This document shows, one piece after another, positions 1 through 6,486 of a stretch of 6,732 nt of DNA. This DNA comes from Azoarcus sp. (GTDB lineage: Bacteria > Pseudomonadota > Gammaproteobacteria > Burkholderiales > Rhodocyclaceae): contig JAIRNL010000134.1 in the NCBI GenBank assembly GCA_031258035.1, forward strand, positions 1-6,732, given 5' to 3'. Numbering within the stretch: the first letter of the stretch is position 1; each line of letters opens with the position of its first letter. Below the pieces are notes generated by a model. That model saw only the letters and a list, made by a program, of their open reading frames with translations, was not told where the DNA came from and did no database searches. Position numbers and translations under genes: made by a program.

Positions 1-1890
1 TCGGCGGGCGGTCGCACTCTGGGCGGCGAGCAATATGCAGCCAGCCTCAATTTTCCGCTTCTGGGGGGGCATATGTTGGTCGGCTACGACAAGGATCGGA
101 GCCGGGGGGATTTCGAGTACACCGATAATGTCGTCAAGCATCTGGACAGGATCGTCTATGGCGACGGTACAACACCGAGAGATCATCATTGGTCTGAAGG
201 CGTCTTCGCAAAACGGAAGCGGCAAAGCAACAGCGTGCAAAAAGAAAACGTACTCCTCAAATGGGAAAACAAAAATTTCGTTTTCAAATACGCGCAAACC
301 GATCTCGATCGTTACATGCCGGAATCCATCTCTCATATTGCGAACTACATCGACCACCAGCAGGATTTGCCCCAGGCGACACCCGGCGAATACAACCCCG
401 AACGCTCCCAGGCGCTCCAGAAACGCGAGGCGCTCGCCGGGTGGCGGGAGAGCTTCGGCAAGCTCGATGCCGCCGTGAATCTCACCTGGCTCAGGAACCG
501 CCAGCACTACAGCAGCGATTGGCTCAAAAGTAAGGGATATAACTCGAGCGCCTTCATGGGCAGCGCGTGGAGCACTTACACCACCACGCGCAAGGGCGTC
601 TCCAGCGATCTTGCCTATCTTGTCAATGAAGGCGGCAGCCATGCCCATTATCTCGAATTCCACGCTGCCTATACCGATGAGCGGCTGGATGCCGACATGA
701 GCTACTTTAAGGCGGGTTCCGGCTTCCTGAGTCAATTCCGCCGCAAAAAACGCGATTTCCAGTTGCAGGATACGGTAACGATAACCCCGCTCGGCAATCT
801 TCAGATCACCCCGCTCATCCGCACTGAAAAACTGGACGGACCTGTTCTCGGCAATGTCTGGAATCCGCTTTCCCACGGGGACGGCGACCTGGAATGGGAG
901 ACGACCGGCAGCCTCAGCCTCAAGAAACATTTCGAGAGCGGTTGGCAACTCTACGGCAGCTATGGCAATTACGTCCGCTACCCGAACTTCTACGAGCTTT
1001 ATGGCAACGGCTTCGGCCTTAGCCGCAAGCACAACGATGCCGGCGAAGTTTTCGTGCTCTACCCGGAGACCGGGCGCACCACCGAGGCGGGCTTTGGTTG
1101 GCAGGGGCGTCTTTTTGACAAGACCCGCGCGAATTTTCGCCTGACCTGGTTTCAGCGCAAGACGGAAAACCCCATCGTGCTTTATGCGACGCCGGTCGCC
1201 AGCGCCTATGTCAACGGCGGCCCCGCCGTTCATCGCGGGCTGGAGCTGGAAGGCGGCATCGAGTTCGGCAAGCGCGCCGATCTGCAATTCGCCGTTACCC
1301 AGCAGGAGGGGCATTTCACTGGCGACTACAGTTACTGGGGCTATCCCGCGTCCAGCAGTACCCCCGAAATCCGCCATCCGGGCCAGACGATCAAGGTGCC
1401 CGGCATTCCAGAAATCATTGCGAACGTCCGCTTGAATCTGCACTTCTTCAATAACGACCTGACAACCTTTGTCGAGGCCAATCACATCGGGCGCAATTAT
1501 CTCGACAACACCGGCTGGGAAAATCCGCTGACGACCGTCAACCTCGGCGGCAGCCTGTATCTGGCCAAGACCGGGCCGGGCAAGGGCGCCCGCCTGTCTT
1601 TCGGCATCAACGACGTTTTCAACCGTGGGCCGAAGCAGACGATGGGGGGGCGGTACGCCACGCATACGTATACTTACGGAGGGTGCAGGATTCCCTCGGG
1701 GGAATTCCTGTCGGACAATGAATGGGGTCAAAGCCCCGACCATATATGGGGATGTTTAGACGCACAGTTTGGCTTTGACTCACCCGGCTACGGGTATACA
1801 AGATTTGTCGACCGGTTCAGTACCAATCCAAACGTGAATTATCCCCGCGAAGGACGTGTGTATTACGTTACATTGGCCTGGACATTCTGA
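1..1890 (+). CDS. TonB-dependent outer-membrane receptor, C-terminal part (5' truncated by window edge)
   Basis: The frame is open from base 1 to the TGA at 1888-1890, giving 629 residues without a start; the ATG at base 73 is internal. The N-terminal signal peptide, TonB box and plug domain must lie upstream. What remains reads as a 22-strand beta-barrel: alternating aromatic/polar strands, long polar loops, the receptor signature VRYPNFYELYGNGFG at residues 325-339 followed by a LYPETGRTTEAGFGW strand, an FGINDVFNRGPKQ strand near residue 535, and a C-terminal YYVTLAWTF strand ending in Phe, the usual BamA-recognised end. Such receptors import siderophores, cobalamin, haem, metals or glycans using TonB-ExbBD energy. 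The ligand cannot be told from the barrel alone. The only two Cys (C562, C585, window numbering) sit in the last long loop and could form an extracellular disulfide. Family call is firm; substrate unknown. Confidence 0.93.
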   Translation, partial: SAGGRTLGGEQYAASLNFPLLGGHMLVGYDKDRSRGDFEYTDNVVKHLDRIVYGDGTTPRDHHWSEGVFAKRKRQSNSVQKENVLLKWENKNFVFKYAQTDLDRYMPESISHIANYIDHQQDLPQATPGEYNPERSQALQKREALAGWRESFGKLDAAVNLTWLRNRQHYSSDWLKSKGYNSSAFMGSAWSTYTTTRKGVSSDLAYLVNEGGSHAHYLEFHAAYTDERLDADMSYFKAGSGFLSQFRRKKRDFQLQDTVTITPLGNLQITPLIRTEKLDGPVLGNVWNPLSHGDGDLEWETTGSLSLKKHFESGWQLYGSYGNYVRYPNFYELYGNGFGLSRKHNDAGEVFVLYPETGRTTEAGFGWQGRLFDKTRANFRLTWFQRKTENPIVLYATPVASAYVNGGPAVHRGLELEGGIEFGKRADLQFAVTQQEGHFTGDYSYWGYPASSSTPEIRHPGQTIKVPGIPEIIANVRLNLHFFNNDLTTFVEANHIGRNYLDNTGWENPLTTVNLGGSLYLAKTGPGKGARLSFGINDVFNRGPKQTMGGRYATHTYTYGGCRIPSGEFLSDNEWGQSPDHIWGCLDAQFGFDSPGYGYTRFVDRFSTNPNVNYPREGRVYYVTLAWTF

Positions 1891-1906
1891 CAGGACACAG
1901 GTTGTC

Positions 1907-1932
1907 GCCTCCCGCCTGTTCCAAAGGGAGGC
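1907..1932 (+). other. Intercistronic hairpin between receptor and propeller genes
   Basis: GCCTCCC at 1907-1913 is exactly complementary to GGGAGGC at 1926-1932, a 7-bp GC-rich stem with a 12-base loop. No T-run follows, so it is not a canonical intrinsic terminator. It lies 16 bases after the receptor stop and 8 bases before the next ribosome binding site. It could stabilise the upstream mRNA end or partly attenuate the downstream gene. The pairing is seen; the role is inference. Confidence 0.4.
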
Positions 1933-1940
1933 AAAGTTGC

Positions 1941-1947
1941 AAAGGAG
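1941..1947 (+). promoter_or_regulatory. Ribosome binding site of the propeller gene
   Basis: AAAGGAG ends six bases before the GTG at 1954, ideal Shine-Dalgarno spacing. It decides the start, because there is no ATG or other start codon in this frame between the receptor stop at 1890 and the GTG. Confidence 0.85.
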
Positions 1948-1953
1948 AATATC

Positions 1954-3252
1954 GTGGCAAGAACTTTTTCCGCCTACAGCGTCTATTGGTACGATACGAC
2001 GGTGACGCCGCCGGTCGGTCACGGGATGGCCGGACGCATCGTGGACACGGGAAGCGCCATAGGCGCACAGCCTTCCATGCGGACTGGCCTGAACGGCGAC
2101 CCGAGAATCGAAGGTTTCACCGATGCGGCCAACAATTTACGCATTGCGGTCACCGACCGGGTGGCGAATACGCAGCGCCCCGTGTACATCCACGACGCGA
2201 CGACCGGCGCGGAAGTCAGCGGCAAATCGCCGCAAAGCTGGCTTGAAGGGAATCTCTACACGCTCGTCAAGCTCAACGGTTATCTTTACGCGATCGACTA
2301 CGACAACGCGAAGGTGATCGAGATCAATGCGAGCACCTATGCGGCGACCGGCGTCACCTATTCTCTCGCTATCTCCAACCCCGGGTTGATCCCTTCCGGC
2401 TACCAGGCTATCGGGCAGGCGCTGATCGTTGCGAATAATGCGCTCTATGGTCTCTTCGCCTTTCCCGACAGCACATGGAGCACTTATGCGAACAGTCTGC
2501 TCGTGCGCTTCGATATTTCGGGCAGTGGCACAAGCCGCGCCATTACCGTTGTGGAGAGCAATTCCTATATCGAGAAGAACGCCTTCTCGATTGCTTACGC
2601 CAATAGCAACTTCTACATTGCTTCCATTGGCGGAAAGCAGAACCCAAGTGGCAGCGGGAGTTATAACCCGAACTCGAAAATCCAGAGTATCCCGGTTTCT
2701 TTCAGCAGCACGACGTCTCCCACGACTGAGATGTCCCCAAGTGGTACTTTCCCATACGAGTTCCGCGACATCAGCTTCAGCAGCACGAAAGCCTATATCC
2801 TGGCGGGTGCCTACGATAGCAACTGGCAACTGGAAGGCAAACTGATTTCGGTAGACGCCAGCACCTTCACGAATCCGACGCTCATCGACGGTTTTCCCGC
2901 TACCCCAGGCCCGGATGCTACCGCCGTGGGCTATCTCTGGTCTGCCCAATATACGCTGGACAGTAACCGCGTCTGGTTCGCACGCGGCAACGCCATCCGC
3001 GTCTACGACGCCAGCAACAACGCTCTCGTCGCCACGCTGACGGTCACGGCGGGAAGCCTGATCGCGCAGGGAGACCTCTACACCAATATCAACGATCTCA
3101 CCTACGTGGGCGCGGCGGCATCTGTTTCCTTGCGCGGTTACCGCTCGCCCCTGCAACGCGCCAATACGCCTTTCGCGCACGCGGCCCGCGCGCTCACCCG
3201 TGGCAGGCCGGAGCTTACCGAGGAAGAGCGGCAACAGATCCTGAGGTCGTAA
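1954..3252 (+). CDS. Uncharacterised beta-propeller-like protein downstream of the TonB receptor
   Basis: A 432-residue ORF from GTG to TAA, 63 bp after the receptor and probably co-transcribed with it. I do not recognise a named family. The protein shows at least five loosely repeated blades, each with a beta-rich segment followed by a D-A-S/T turn, as in LYAIDYDNAKVIEINAST, LLVRFDISGSGTS, KLISVDASTF and AIRVYDASNN, resembling YVTN/quinoprotein-type propellers without their exact signatures. It is rich in Ser, Thr, Asn and Tyr, like an exported protein, yet the N-terminus (MARTFSAYSVYWYDT) has no charged-plus-hydrophobic signal peptide and no lipobox, and no in-frame upstream start could supply one. 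The last ~40 residues are different in character: basic, then a charged helix ELTEEERQQILRS. The context suggests a partner of the receptor, perhaps ligand binding or processing, but that is inference. The antisense frame is also open but has shadow-like Arg/Val/Ala composition. Confidence 0.75.
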   Translation: MARTFSAYSVYWYDTTVTPPVGHGMAGRIVDTGSAIGAQPSMRTGLNGDPRIEGFTDAANNLRIAVTDRVANTQRPVYIHDATTGAEVSGKSPQSWLEGNLYTLVKLNGYLYAIDYDNAKVIEINASTYAATGVTYSLAISNPGLIPSGYQAIGQALIVANNALYGLFAFPDSTWSTYANSLLVRFDISGSGTSRAITVVESNSYIEKNAFSIAYANSNFYIASIGGKQNPSGSGSYNPNSKIQSIPVSFSSTTSPTTEMSPSGTFPYEFRDISFSSTKAYILAGAYDSNWQLEGKLISVDASTFTNPTLIDGFPATPGPDATAVGYLWSAQYTLDSNRVWFARGNAIRVYDASNNALVATLTVTAGSLIAQGDLYTNINDLTYVGAAASVSLRGYRSPLQRANTPFAHAARALTRGRPELTEEERQQILRS

Positions 3253-3283
3253 TGGGTTGTTTGCTGTCGTGTTTCCCTGTCGC

Positions 3284-3318
3284 CGGCGGCATGCCGTTTT
3301 CAGGATGGCGCGCCGCCG
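3284..3318. terminator. Weak inverted repeat between convergent genes, possible terminator
   Basis: The 103-bp gap between the convergent propeller and ppk1 stops contains CGGCGGC (3284-3290) complementary to GCCGCCG (3312-3318), with a 21-base loop. Inside it the self-complementary CGGCATGCCG (3287-3296) is followed by TTTT. Neither is a strong intrinsic terminator: the long-arm stem has a large loop, and the short one has only three to four pairs. Convergent stops make a terminator expected here, and this is the best candidate seen. Confidence 0.25.
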
Positions 3319-3355
3319 CGCAAGGGAATAAAGGCAGTCAGTGGTATTTCGGTAT

Positions 3356-5437
3356 TCAGCCGTCCAGGGAGAGTTCCGAGAGCAGCAGGTTCTGGGCGGC
3401 GCGGGCGGCGCGGCGCGGGGTTTTGCGGCGGTACTGGCCGTCGGGCAGCATTTCCCAGGCCAGGGTGTTGTCGACGAGATAAAGACGCAAGCCTTCTTTC
3501 AATACCCGGCGCTTGATGTGGGCGTCGAGTACGGGAAAGGCGATTTCGATGCGGCGGAAGAAGTTGCGCGGCATCCAGTCGGCGCTCGACAGATAGACGC
3601 GGTCTTCGCCATCGGCACGAAAATAGAAAATGCGGTGATGTTCGAGAAACCGGCCGACCAGCGAGCGGACGCGGATGTTTTCCGAAAGTCCGGGTACGCC
3701 GGGGCGCAGGGCGCAGGGGCCGCGCACGATGAGATCGATCGCCACGCCGGCGCGCGAGGCGTCGTAGAGCGCCTCGATGGTTTCGGGATCGAGCAGGGCA
3801 TTGATTTTGGCGATGATGCGCGCCCGCCGTCCGGCGCGGGCGATTTCGGTTTCGCGGGCGATGGCGGCCACGACGTTGGGTTGCAGCGAGAAGGGGGCCT
3901 GCCATAGATGGGTGAGGGTGGAGGCGCGGCCCAGGCCGGTGATTTGTTTGAAGAGTTCGGCGACATCCGCGCCGATCCGTTCGTTGCTGGTGAGAAGGCC
4001 GAAGTCGGTGTAGAAGCGCGTGGTGCGCGGGTGGTAATTGCCGGTGCCCAGATGGACATAGCGGCGCAGGCTGTCGCCTTCGCGGCGCACGAGCATCAGG
4101 AGCTTGGCGTGCACTTTGTAGCCGAAAACGCCATAGAGCACGTGCGCGCCGGCTTCTTCGAGGCGGGTCGCCCATGAGATGTTGGCTTCTTCATCGAAGC
4201 GGGCCATCAGTTCGAGCACGACGGTAACTTCCTTGCCTTTCTGCGCCGCGCGCACGAGGTGCTCCATCAGCACGGAGTCCGTGCCGGTGCGATAGACGGT
4301 CATCTTGACCGCCACGATCCGCGGGTCGTCGGCGGCGGCTTTCAGGAGTCCGATGACCGGGGTGAAGCTCTGGAAGGGGTGGTGGAGCAGGACATCCCGC
4401 CTCCGGAGGACGTCGAATACGTCGCGCTGGCGTTCGAGCGATCCGGGGAGGCCGGGGCGAAAGGGCGGATATTTGAGATCGGGGCGGTCGACCCAGTCGG
4501 GGACTTGCATCAGGCGCACGAGGTTGACGATGCCGGGGGTGCTGTAGAGGTCGGCGCGGCCGAGCTTGAAATGCTGGAGGAGGAAGCCGGCCATGTCCTC
4601 GGAGCAGTTGTCGGCGACTTCCAGCCGCACGGCGTCGCCGAAATGGCGTTGCTGCAATTCGCCCTTGAGCTGGGCGCGCAAGTCCTTGACTTCTTCTTCG
4701 TCGACGAAGAGGTCGGAGTTGCGGGTGACGCGGAATTGGTAGCAGCCGAGGACGTTCATGCCGCTGAACAGTTCGTCGACGTGGGCGTGCAGTACCGAGG
4801 AAAGAAAGACGAAGGTGTGGGGGGCCTGCGCCGGATGTTCGGGGAGACGGATGACGCGGGGGAGGACGCGCGGCGCCTGCACGATGGCGGCGCCGGAGTC
4901 GCGCCCGAAGGCGTCGCGGCCTTCGAGTTCCACGGCGAAGTTGAGGCTTTTGTTGAGAACGCGCGGAAAGGGGTGGGCGGGGTCGAGCCCGATGGGGGTG
5001 AGCACGGGCATGACTTCGCGGCGGAAGTAGTCGTGTATCCACGCGCCCTGTTCGTCGTTCCAGGTGCCCCGGCGCAGGAAGACGATGCCTTCGCGCTCCA
5101 GCGCCGGGAGGATGTCGTCGTTGAGGAGGGTGTATTGCTCGGCGATGATGCGGTGGACTTCGGCGCTGAGGCGCGCCATCAGTTCGGCGGGCGGGATGCC
5201 GTCGGTGCCGGTGGCGCTGTTGCCGAGGCGGATTTGTTCGCGGATGCCGGAGACGCGGATCTCGAAGAATTCGTCGAGGTTGCTGGAGACGATGCACAGG
5301 AAGCGGAGGCGTTCGAGCAGCGGTACCGCCCGGTCGGCGGCCTGGGCGAGGACGCGGCACTGGAATTGGAGCAGCGCCAGTTCGCGGTTGATGAAACGCT
5401 CGGCGGCGTGTCGGGGGGGCGGGGCGAGGGGGGACAT
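3356..5437 (-). CDS. ppk1: Polyphosphate kinase 1 (PPK1)
   Basis: Makes inorganic polyphosphate from ATP, reversibly, through a phosphohistidine intermediate. The start chosen (ATG at 5435-5437, protein MSPLAPPPRH...) gives 693 residues, close to the 688 of E. coli PPK; an upstream in-frame ATG at 5477-5479 has no ribosome binding site. The four-domain layout is intact: an N domain with FINRELALLQF and SSNLDEFFEIRVSG, a middle (head) domain, then C1 and C2. Key residues as I recall them from E. coli appear at a constant +8 offset: the autophosphorylated His435 is H443 in KVHAKLL; His454 is H462 in YVHLGTGNYHPRT; Arg375 and Arg405 are R383 in TVYRTG and R413 in ELMARFDEE; His592 is H600 in FLEHHR. 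C2 ends with SSADWMPRNFFRRIE. No frameshift or lost residue is seen. The exopolyphosphatase gene ppx, often adjacent, is not in the window, and no convincing Pho box was found upstream. Confidence 0.97.
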   Translation of the reverse strand: MSPLAPPPRHAAERFINRELALLQFQCRVLAQAADRAVPLLERLRFLCIVSSNLDEFFEIRVSGIREQIRLGNSATGTDGIPPAELMARLSAEVHRIIAEQYTLLNDDILPALEREGIVFLRRGTWNDEQGAWIHDYFRREVMPVLTPIGLDPAHPFPRVLNKSLNFAVELEGRDAFGRDSGAAIVQAPRVLPRVIRLPEHPAQAPHTFVFLSSVLHAHVDELFSGMNVLGCYQFRVTRNSDLFVDEEEVKDLRAQLKGELQQRHFGDAVRLEVADNCSEDMAGFLLQHFKLGRADLYSTPGIVNLVRLMQVPDWVDRPDLKYPPFRPGLPGSLERQRDVFDVLRRRDVLLHHPFQSFTPVIGLLKAAADDPRIVAVKMTVYRTGTDSVLMEHLVRAAQKGKEVTVVLELMARFDEEANISWATRLEEAGAHVLYGVFGYKVHAKLLMLVRREGDSLRRYVHLGTGNYHPRTTRFYTDFGLLTSNERIGADVAELFKQITGLGRASTLTHLWQAPFSLQPNVVAAIARETEIARAGRRARIIAKINALLDPETIEALYDASRAGVAIDLIVRGPCALRPGVPGLSENIRVRSLVGRFLEHHRIFYFRADGEDRVYLSSADWMPRNFFRRIEIAFPVLDAHIKRRVLKEGLRLYLVDNTLAWEMLPDGQYRRKTPRRAARAAQNLLLSELSLDG

Positions 5438-5445
5438 GTGTTTTT

Positions 5446-5450
5446 CTCCT
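5446..5450 (-). promoter_or_regulatory. Ribosome binding site of ppk1
   Basis: On the minus strand AGGAG stands eight bases before the ATG at 5437, within GGCAGGAGAAAAACACATG. This places the ppk1 start here rather than 14 codons upstream. Confidence 0.85.
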
Positions 5451-5516
5451 GCCGGGACGATCCGCCGATTATCCGGCATTGTCCGCCGTGTAGCGGTCGA
5501 CGGCCTTTACGGATGT

Positions 5517-5534
5517 GTCCGGGGTAGTCCGGGG
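5517..5534. repeat. Short direct repeat in the ppk1/mntA divergent spacer
   Basis: GTCCGGGG occurs at 5517-5524 and again at 5527-5534, a 10-bp period separated by TA. It lies upstream of ppk1 within the 234-bp divergent intergenic region. One helical turn of spacing could suit a dimeric regulator, but two copies of a GC-rich 8-mer are weak evidence. Nothing else convincing was seen in 5451-5590. Confidence 0.3.
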
Positions 5535-5603
5535 CGTCATGGTAGCGCAAGCCTCCGGGCAGGCGACAGTCCGGCGCAGCACGGGAAATGAAGGGGTTGC
5601 GAT

Positions 5604-5624
5604 TCTCGAAATTAATTCTTGAGA
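5604..5624. promoter_or_regulatory. Candidate operator: imperfect palindrome upstream of mntA
   Basis: TCTC at 5604-5607 and GAGA at 5621-5624 flank a central AATTAATT (5610-5617), with one bulged base and one wobble pair between, giving an AT-rich dyad in a GC-rich neighbourhood. The right arm overlaps the candidate -35 box, so a bound protein would occlude the promoter. Autoregulation by a toxin-antitoxin complex is common in other TA types, but whether MntA-HepT does this is not shown by the sequence. Confidence 0.3.
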
Positions 5625-5647
5625 TGCTATTCTTGCTTGCATACCAT
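5619..5647 (+). promoter_or_regulatory. Candidate sigma-70 promoter of mntA-hepT
   Basis: TTGAGA (5619-5624, five of six to consensus) and TACCAT (5642-5647, four of six) are separated by 17 bp. They lie in the locally AT-rich stretch 5600-5650 and end 24 bases before the mntA ATG, leaving a short leader. Spacing and position fit; the -10 box is mediocre. Confidence 0.4.
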
Positions 5648-5671
5648 CTCGTTGGGGCTTGATAAGAAGAA

Positions 5672-5968
5672 ATGTCCATGCGACCGTCCATTGTGCTCAA
5701 CATGAAACGAAGCGCCGTCCGCGAAACAGCCGCTCGTTTCCGCGCGGCGAATCCGCGGGTCTTCGGATCGGTGCTGCACGGCACCGACCAGGACGGCAGC
5801 GATCTCGATCTGCTGGTCGATGCGTTGCCTGGGGTAACGTTGTTCGATCTGGGCGGTCTGCAAGACGAGCTGGAATCCCTGCTCGGCGTCCGTGTCGATC
5901 TGCTGACGCCTGCCGATCTGCCACCGAAGTTTCGGGCGAAGGTGCTCGCGGAGGCGCGGCCAATATGA
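5672..5968 (+). CDS. mntA: MntA-type minimal nucleotidyltransferase antitoxin (type VII TA)
   Basis: A 98-residue MNT-family nucleotidyltransferase. The diagnostic GSX10DXD motif is complete: G32-S33 in FGSVLHG, then D44 and D46 in SDLDLLVD, with a third carboxylate likely at D76 in VRVDLLT. This triad binds the Mg-ATP. Characterised MntA antitoxins neutralise their HEPN partner by adding AMP units to a Tyr of its active-site motif, and complete motifs here suggest the same activity. Length is typical of minimal nucleotidyltransferases. The gene overlaps hepT by the four bases ATGA, implying translational coupling. The start is uncertain: ATG at 5672 has only a purine-rich AAGAAGAA directly against it, while a second ATG at 5678 (residue 3) would have that element at better spacing. 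Cytoplasmic. Confidence 0.92.
   Translation: MSMRPSIVLNMKRSAVRETAARFRAANPRVFGSVLHGTDQDGSDLDLLVDALPGVTLFDLGGLQDELESLLGVRVDLLTPADLPPKFRAKVLAEARPI
5950..5954 (+). promoter_or_regulatory. Ribosome binding site of hepT inside mntA
   Basis: GGAGG ends ten bases before the hepT ATG at 5965, within the mntA coding sequence. With the ATGA overlap it supports coupled translation and fixes the hepT start, although the frame is open further upstream. Confidence 0.65.
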
Positions 5969-6357
5969 ACGAGGATCGGCTTTCCGATTACCTCGACCAC
6001 ATGCGGCAAGCTGCAACGGATGCTTGCGCCTTTGTGGAAGGGCTGGCCAAAGATGACTTTCTGGAGGACAAGCGTACCCATCAAGCTGTCGTCATGAGTC
6101 TCGTCATTATCGGCGAGGCCGCCACGAAAGTGATGGATGGCTACGCCGAATTCACCCAAATGCACACTGAAGTGCCGTGGCGCAGCATGCGTGGCATGCG
6201 TAATCGCATCGCCCATGGCTATTTCGACATCAATCTCGACGTGGTGTGGGACACCGTGCAAACGGCGCTGCCGGCACTGTTGCAGCAGTTGTCCGCCATC
6301 CATGGCTGGCGGTCGCAAGGGGGGACGCAGGCCAAAGATGACCAGCAGACAGATTGA
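5965..6357 (+). CDS. hepT: HepT-type HEPN ribonuclease toxin (DUF86) with altered C-terminal tail
   Basis: A 130-residue all-helical HEPN protein. The RNase motif RX4HXY is complete: R79 and H84 in RNRIAHGY with Y86, the position AMPylated by MntA in characterised systems. Family-typical blocks surround it: FLEDKRTHQAVV and LVIIGEAATKV at residues 32-56, PWRSMRGMRNRIAHGYFDIN at 71-90, and a final helix VVWDTVQTALPALLQQLSAI ending near residue 112. HEPN toxins of this group cleave cellular RNA as dimers. The start is set by the ATGA overlap with mntA and an internal GGAGG. The odd part is the tail: the last ~15 residues (from GWRSQGG on) are polar, unlike the family, and are encoded by DNA that reads in another frame as a serine recombinase fragment. 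The catalytic core is untouched, so the toxin is probably functional. Confidence 0.93.
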   Translation: MNEDRLSDYLDHMRQAATDACAFVEGLAKDDFLEDKRTHQAVVMSLVIIGEAATKVMDGYAEFTQMHTEVPWRSMRGMRNRIAHGYFDINLDVVWDTVQTALPALLQQLSAIHGWRSQGGTQAKDDQQTD

Positions 6358-6436
6358 GCCGGCCAGGAAGTTGTTGGTCGGCGGTGTATCACCCAAGGAC
6401 GTAGCCGGAAAACCTTGGTCTTTGTTCGGTTGCTTC
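6308..6436 (+). pseudogene. Remnant of a serine recombinase (resolvase/invertase) C-terminal HTH
   Basis: In the frame of base 6308 the DNA reads GGRKGGRRPKMTSRQIE, then PARKLLVGGVSPKDVAG. This matches the typical end of Tn3-resolvase/Hin-type recombinases, where a G-R-x-G-G-R-P-P-K linker leads into a helix-turn-helix of the form (Q/E)IEQARKLL..G....VA..LGVS..TLYR. At the AAAA run 6409-6412 the pattern continues only one base over (N-L-G from 6411), then decays. The catalytic N-terminal domain is absent: upstream DNA is hepT in another frame. It is therefore a truncated, frameshifted relic sharing 6308-6357 with the 3' end of hepT. Assignment rests on motif recognition over about 35 residues. 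Confidence 0.6.
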
Positions 6437-6449
6437 GGGCAGGCTCGGC

Positions 6450-6472
6450 CCGGACGGGCGGGAACCGTCCGG
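6450..6472. other. Strong GC hairpin downstream of hepT
   Basis: CCGGACGG (6450-6457) pairs perfectly with CCGTCCGG (6465-6472) around a 7-base loop GCGGGAA. No T-run follows on either strand, so it is not a textbook intrinsic terminator, but it is the first strong stem after the hepT stop and could halt or protect that transcript. It sits between the recombinase remnant and the 22-bp repeats and might instead belong to a mobile-element end. Confidence 0.45.
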
Positions 6473-6486
6473 CGCCCCTCTGGAAG

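Noticed and set aside
2137..3234. 365-codon minus-strand frame opposite the propeller gene
   Set aside because: Composition is Arg/Val/Ala/Gly-rich without motifs, while the + frame has a strong ribosome binding site, blade-like repeats and coding-like third positions.
3252..3482. 76-codon + strand frame after the propeller gene
   Set aside because: It has no ribosome binding site, mostly overlaps the ppk1 3' end antisense, and has no recognisable features.
4191..5360. 389-codon minus-strand frame within ppk1
   Set aside because: Arg/Pro/His-rich low-complexity translation in an alternative frame of ppk1, typical of GC3-driven shadow frames.
5438..5479. Longer ppk1 start at ATG 5477-5479
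   Set aside because: No ribosome binding site precedes it, and the AGGAG eight bases before the ATG at 5437 gives the family's usual length.
4259..5527. 422-codon open frame on the + strand opposite ppk1
   Set aside because: It is the antisense shadow of a GC-rich gene: Gly/Ala/Glu/Val-rich, no motifs, and ppk1 on the other strand is unmistakable with all catalytic residues.
5659..5964. N-terminal extension of hepT in its frame
   Set aside because: The extension overlaps mntA, is Arg/Gly-rich shadow, and the HEPN homology begins at the ATG at 5965.
5179..6396. 405-codon minus-strand frame spanning the ppk1 start, mntA and hepT
   Set aside because: It overlaps three supported genes, turns into a Ser/Pro/Ala-rich shadow inside ppk1, and has no recognisable domain.
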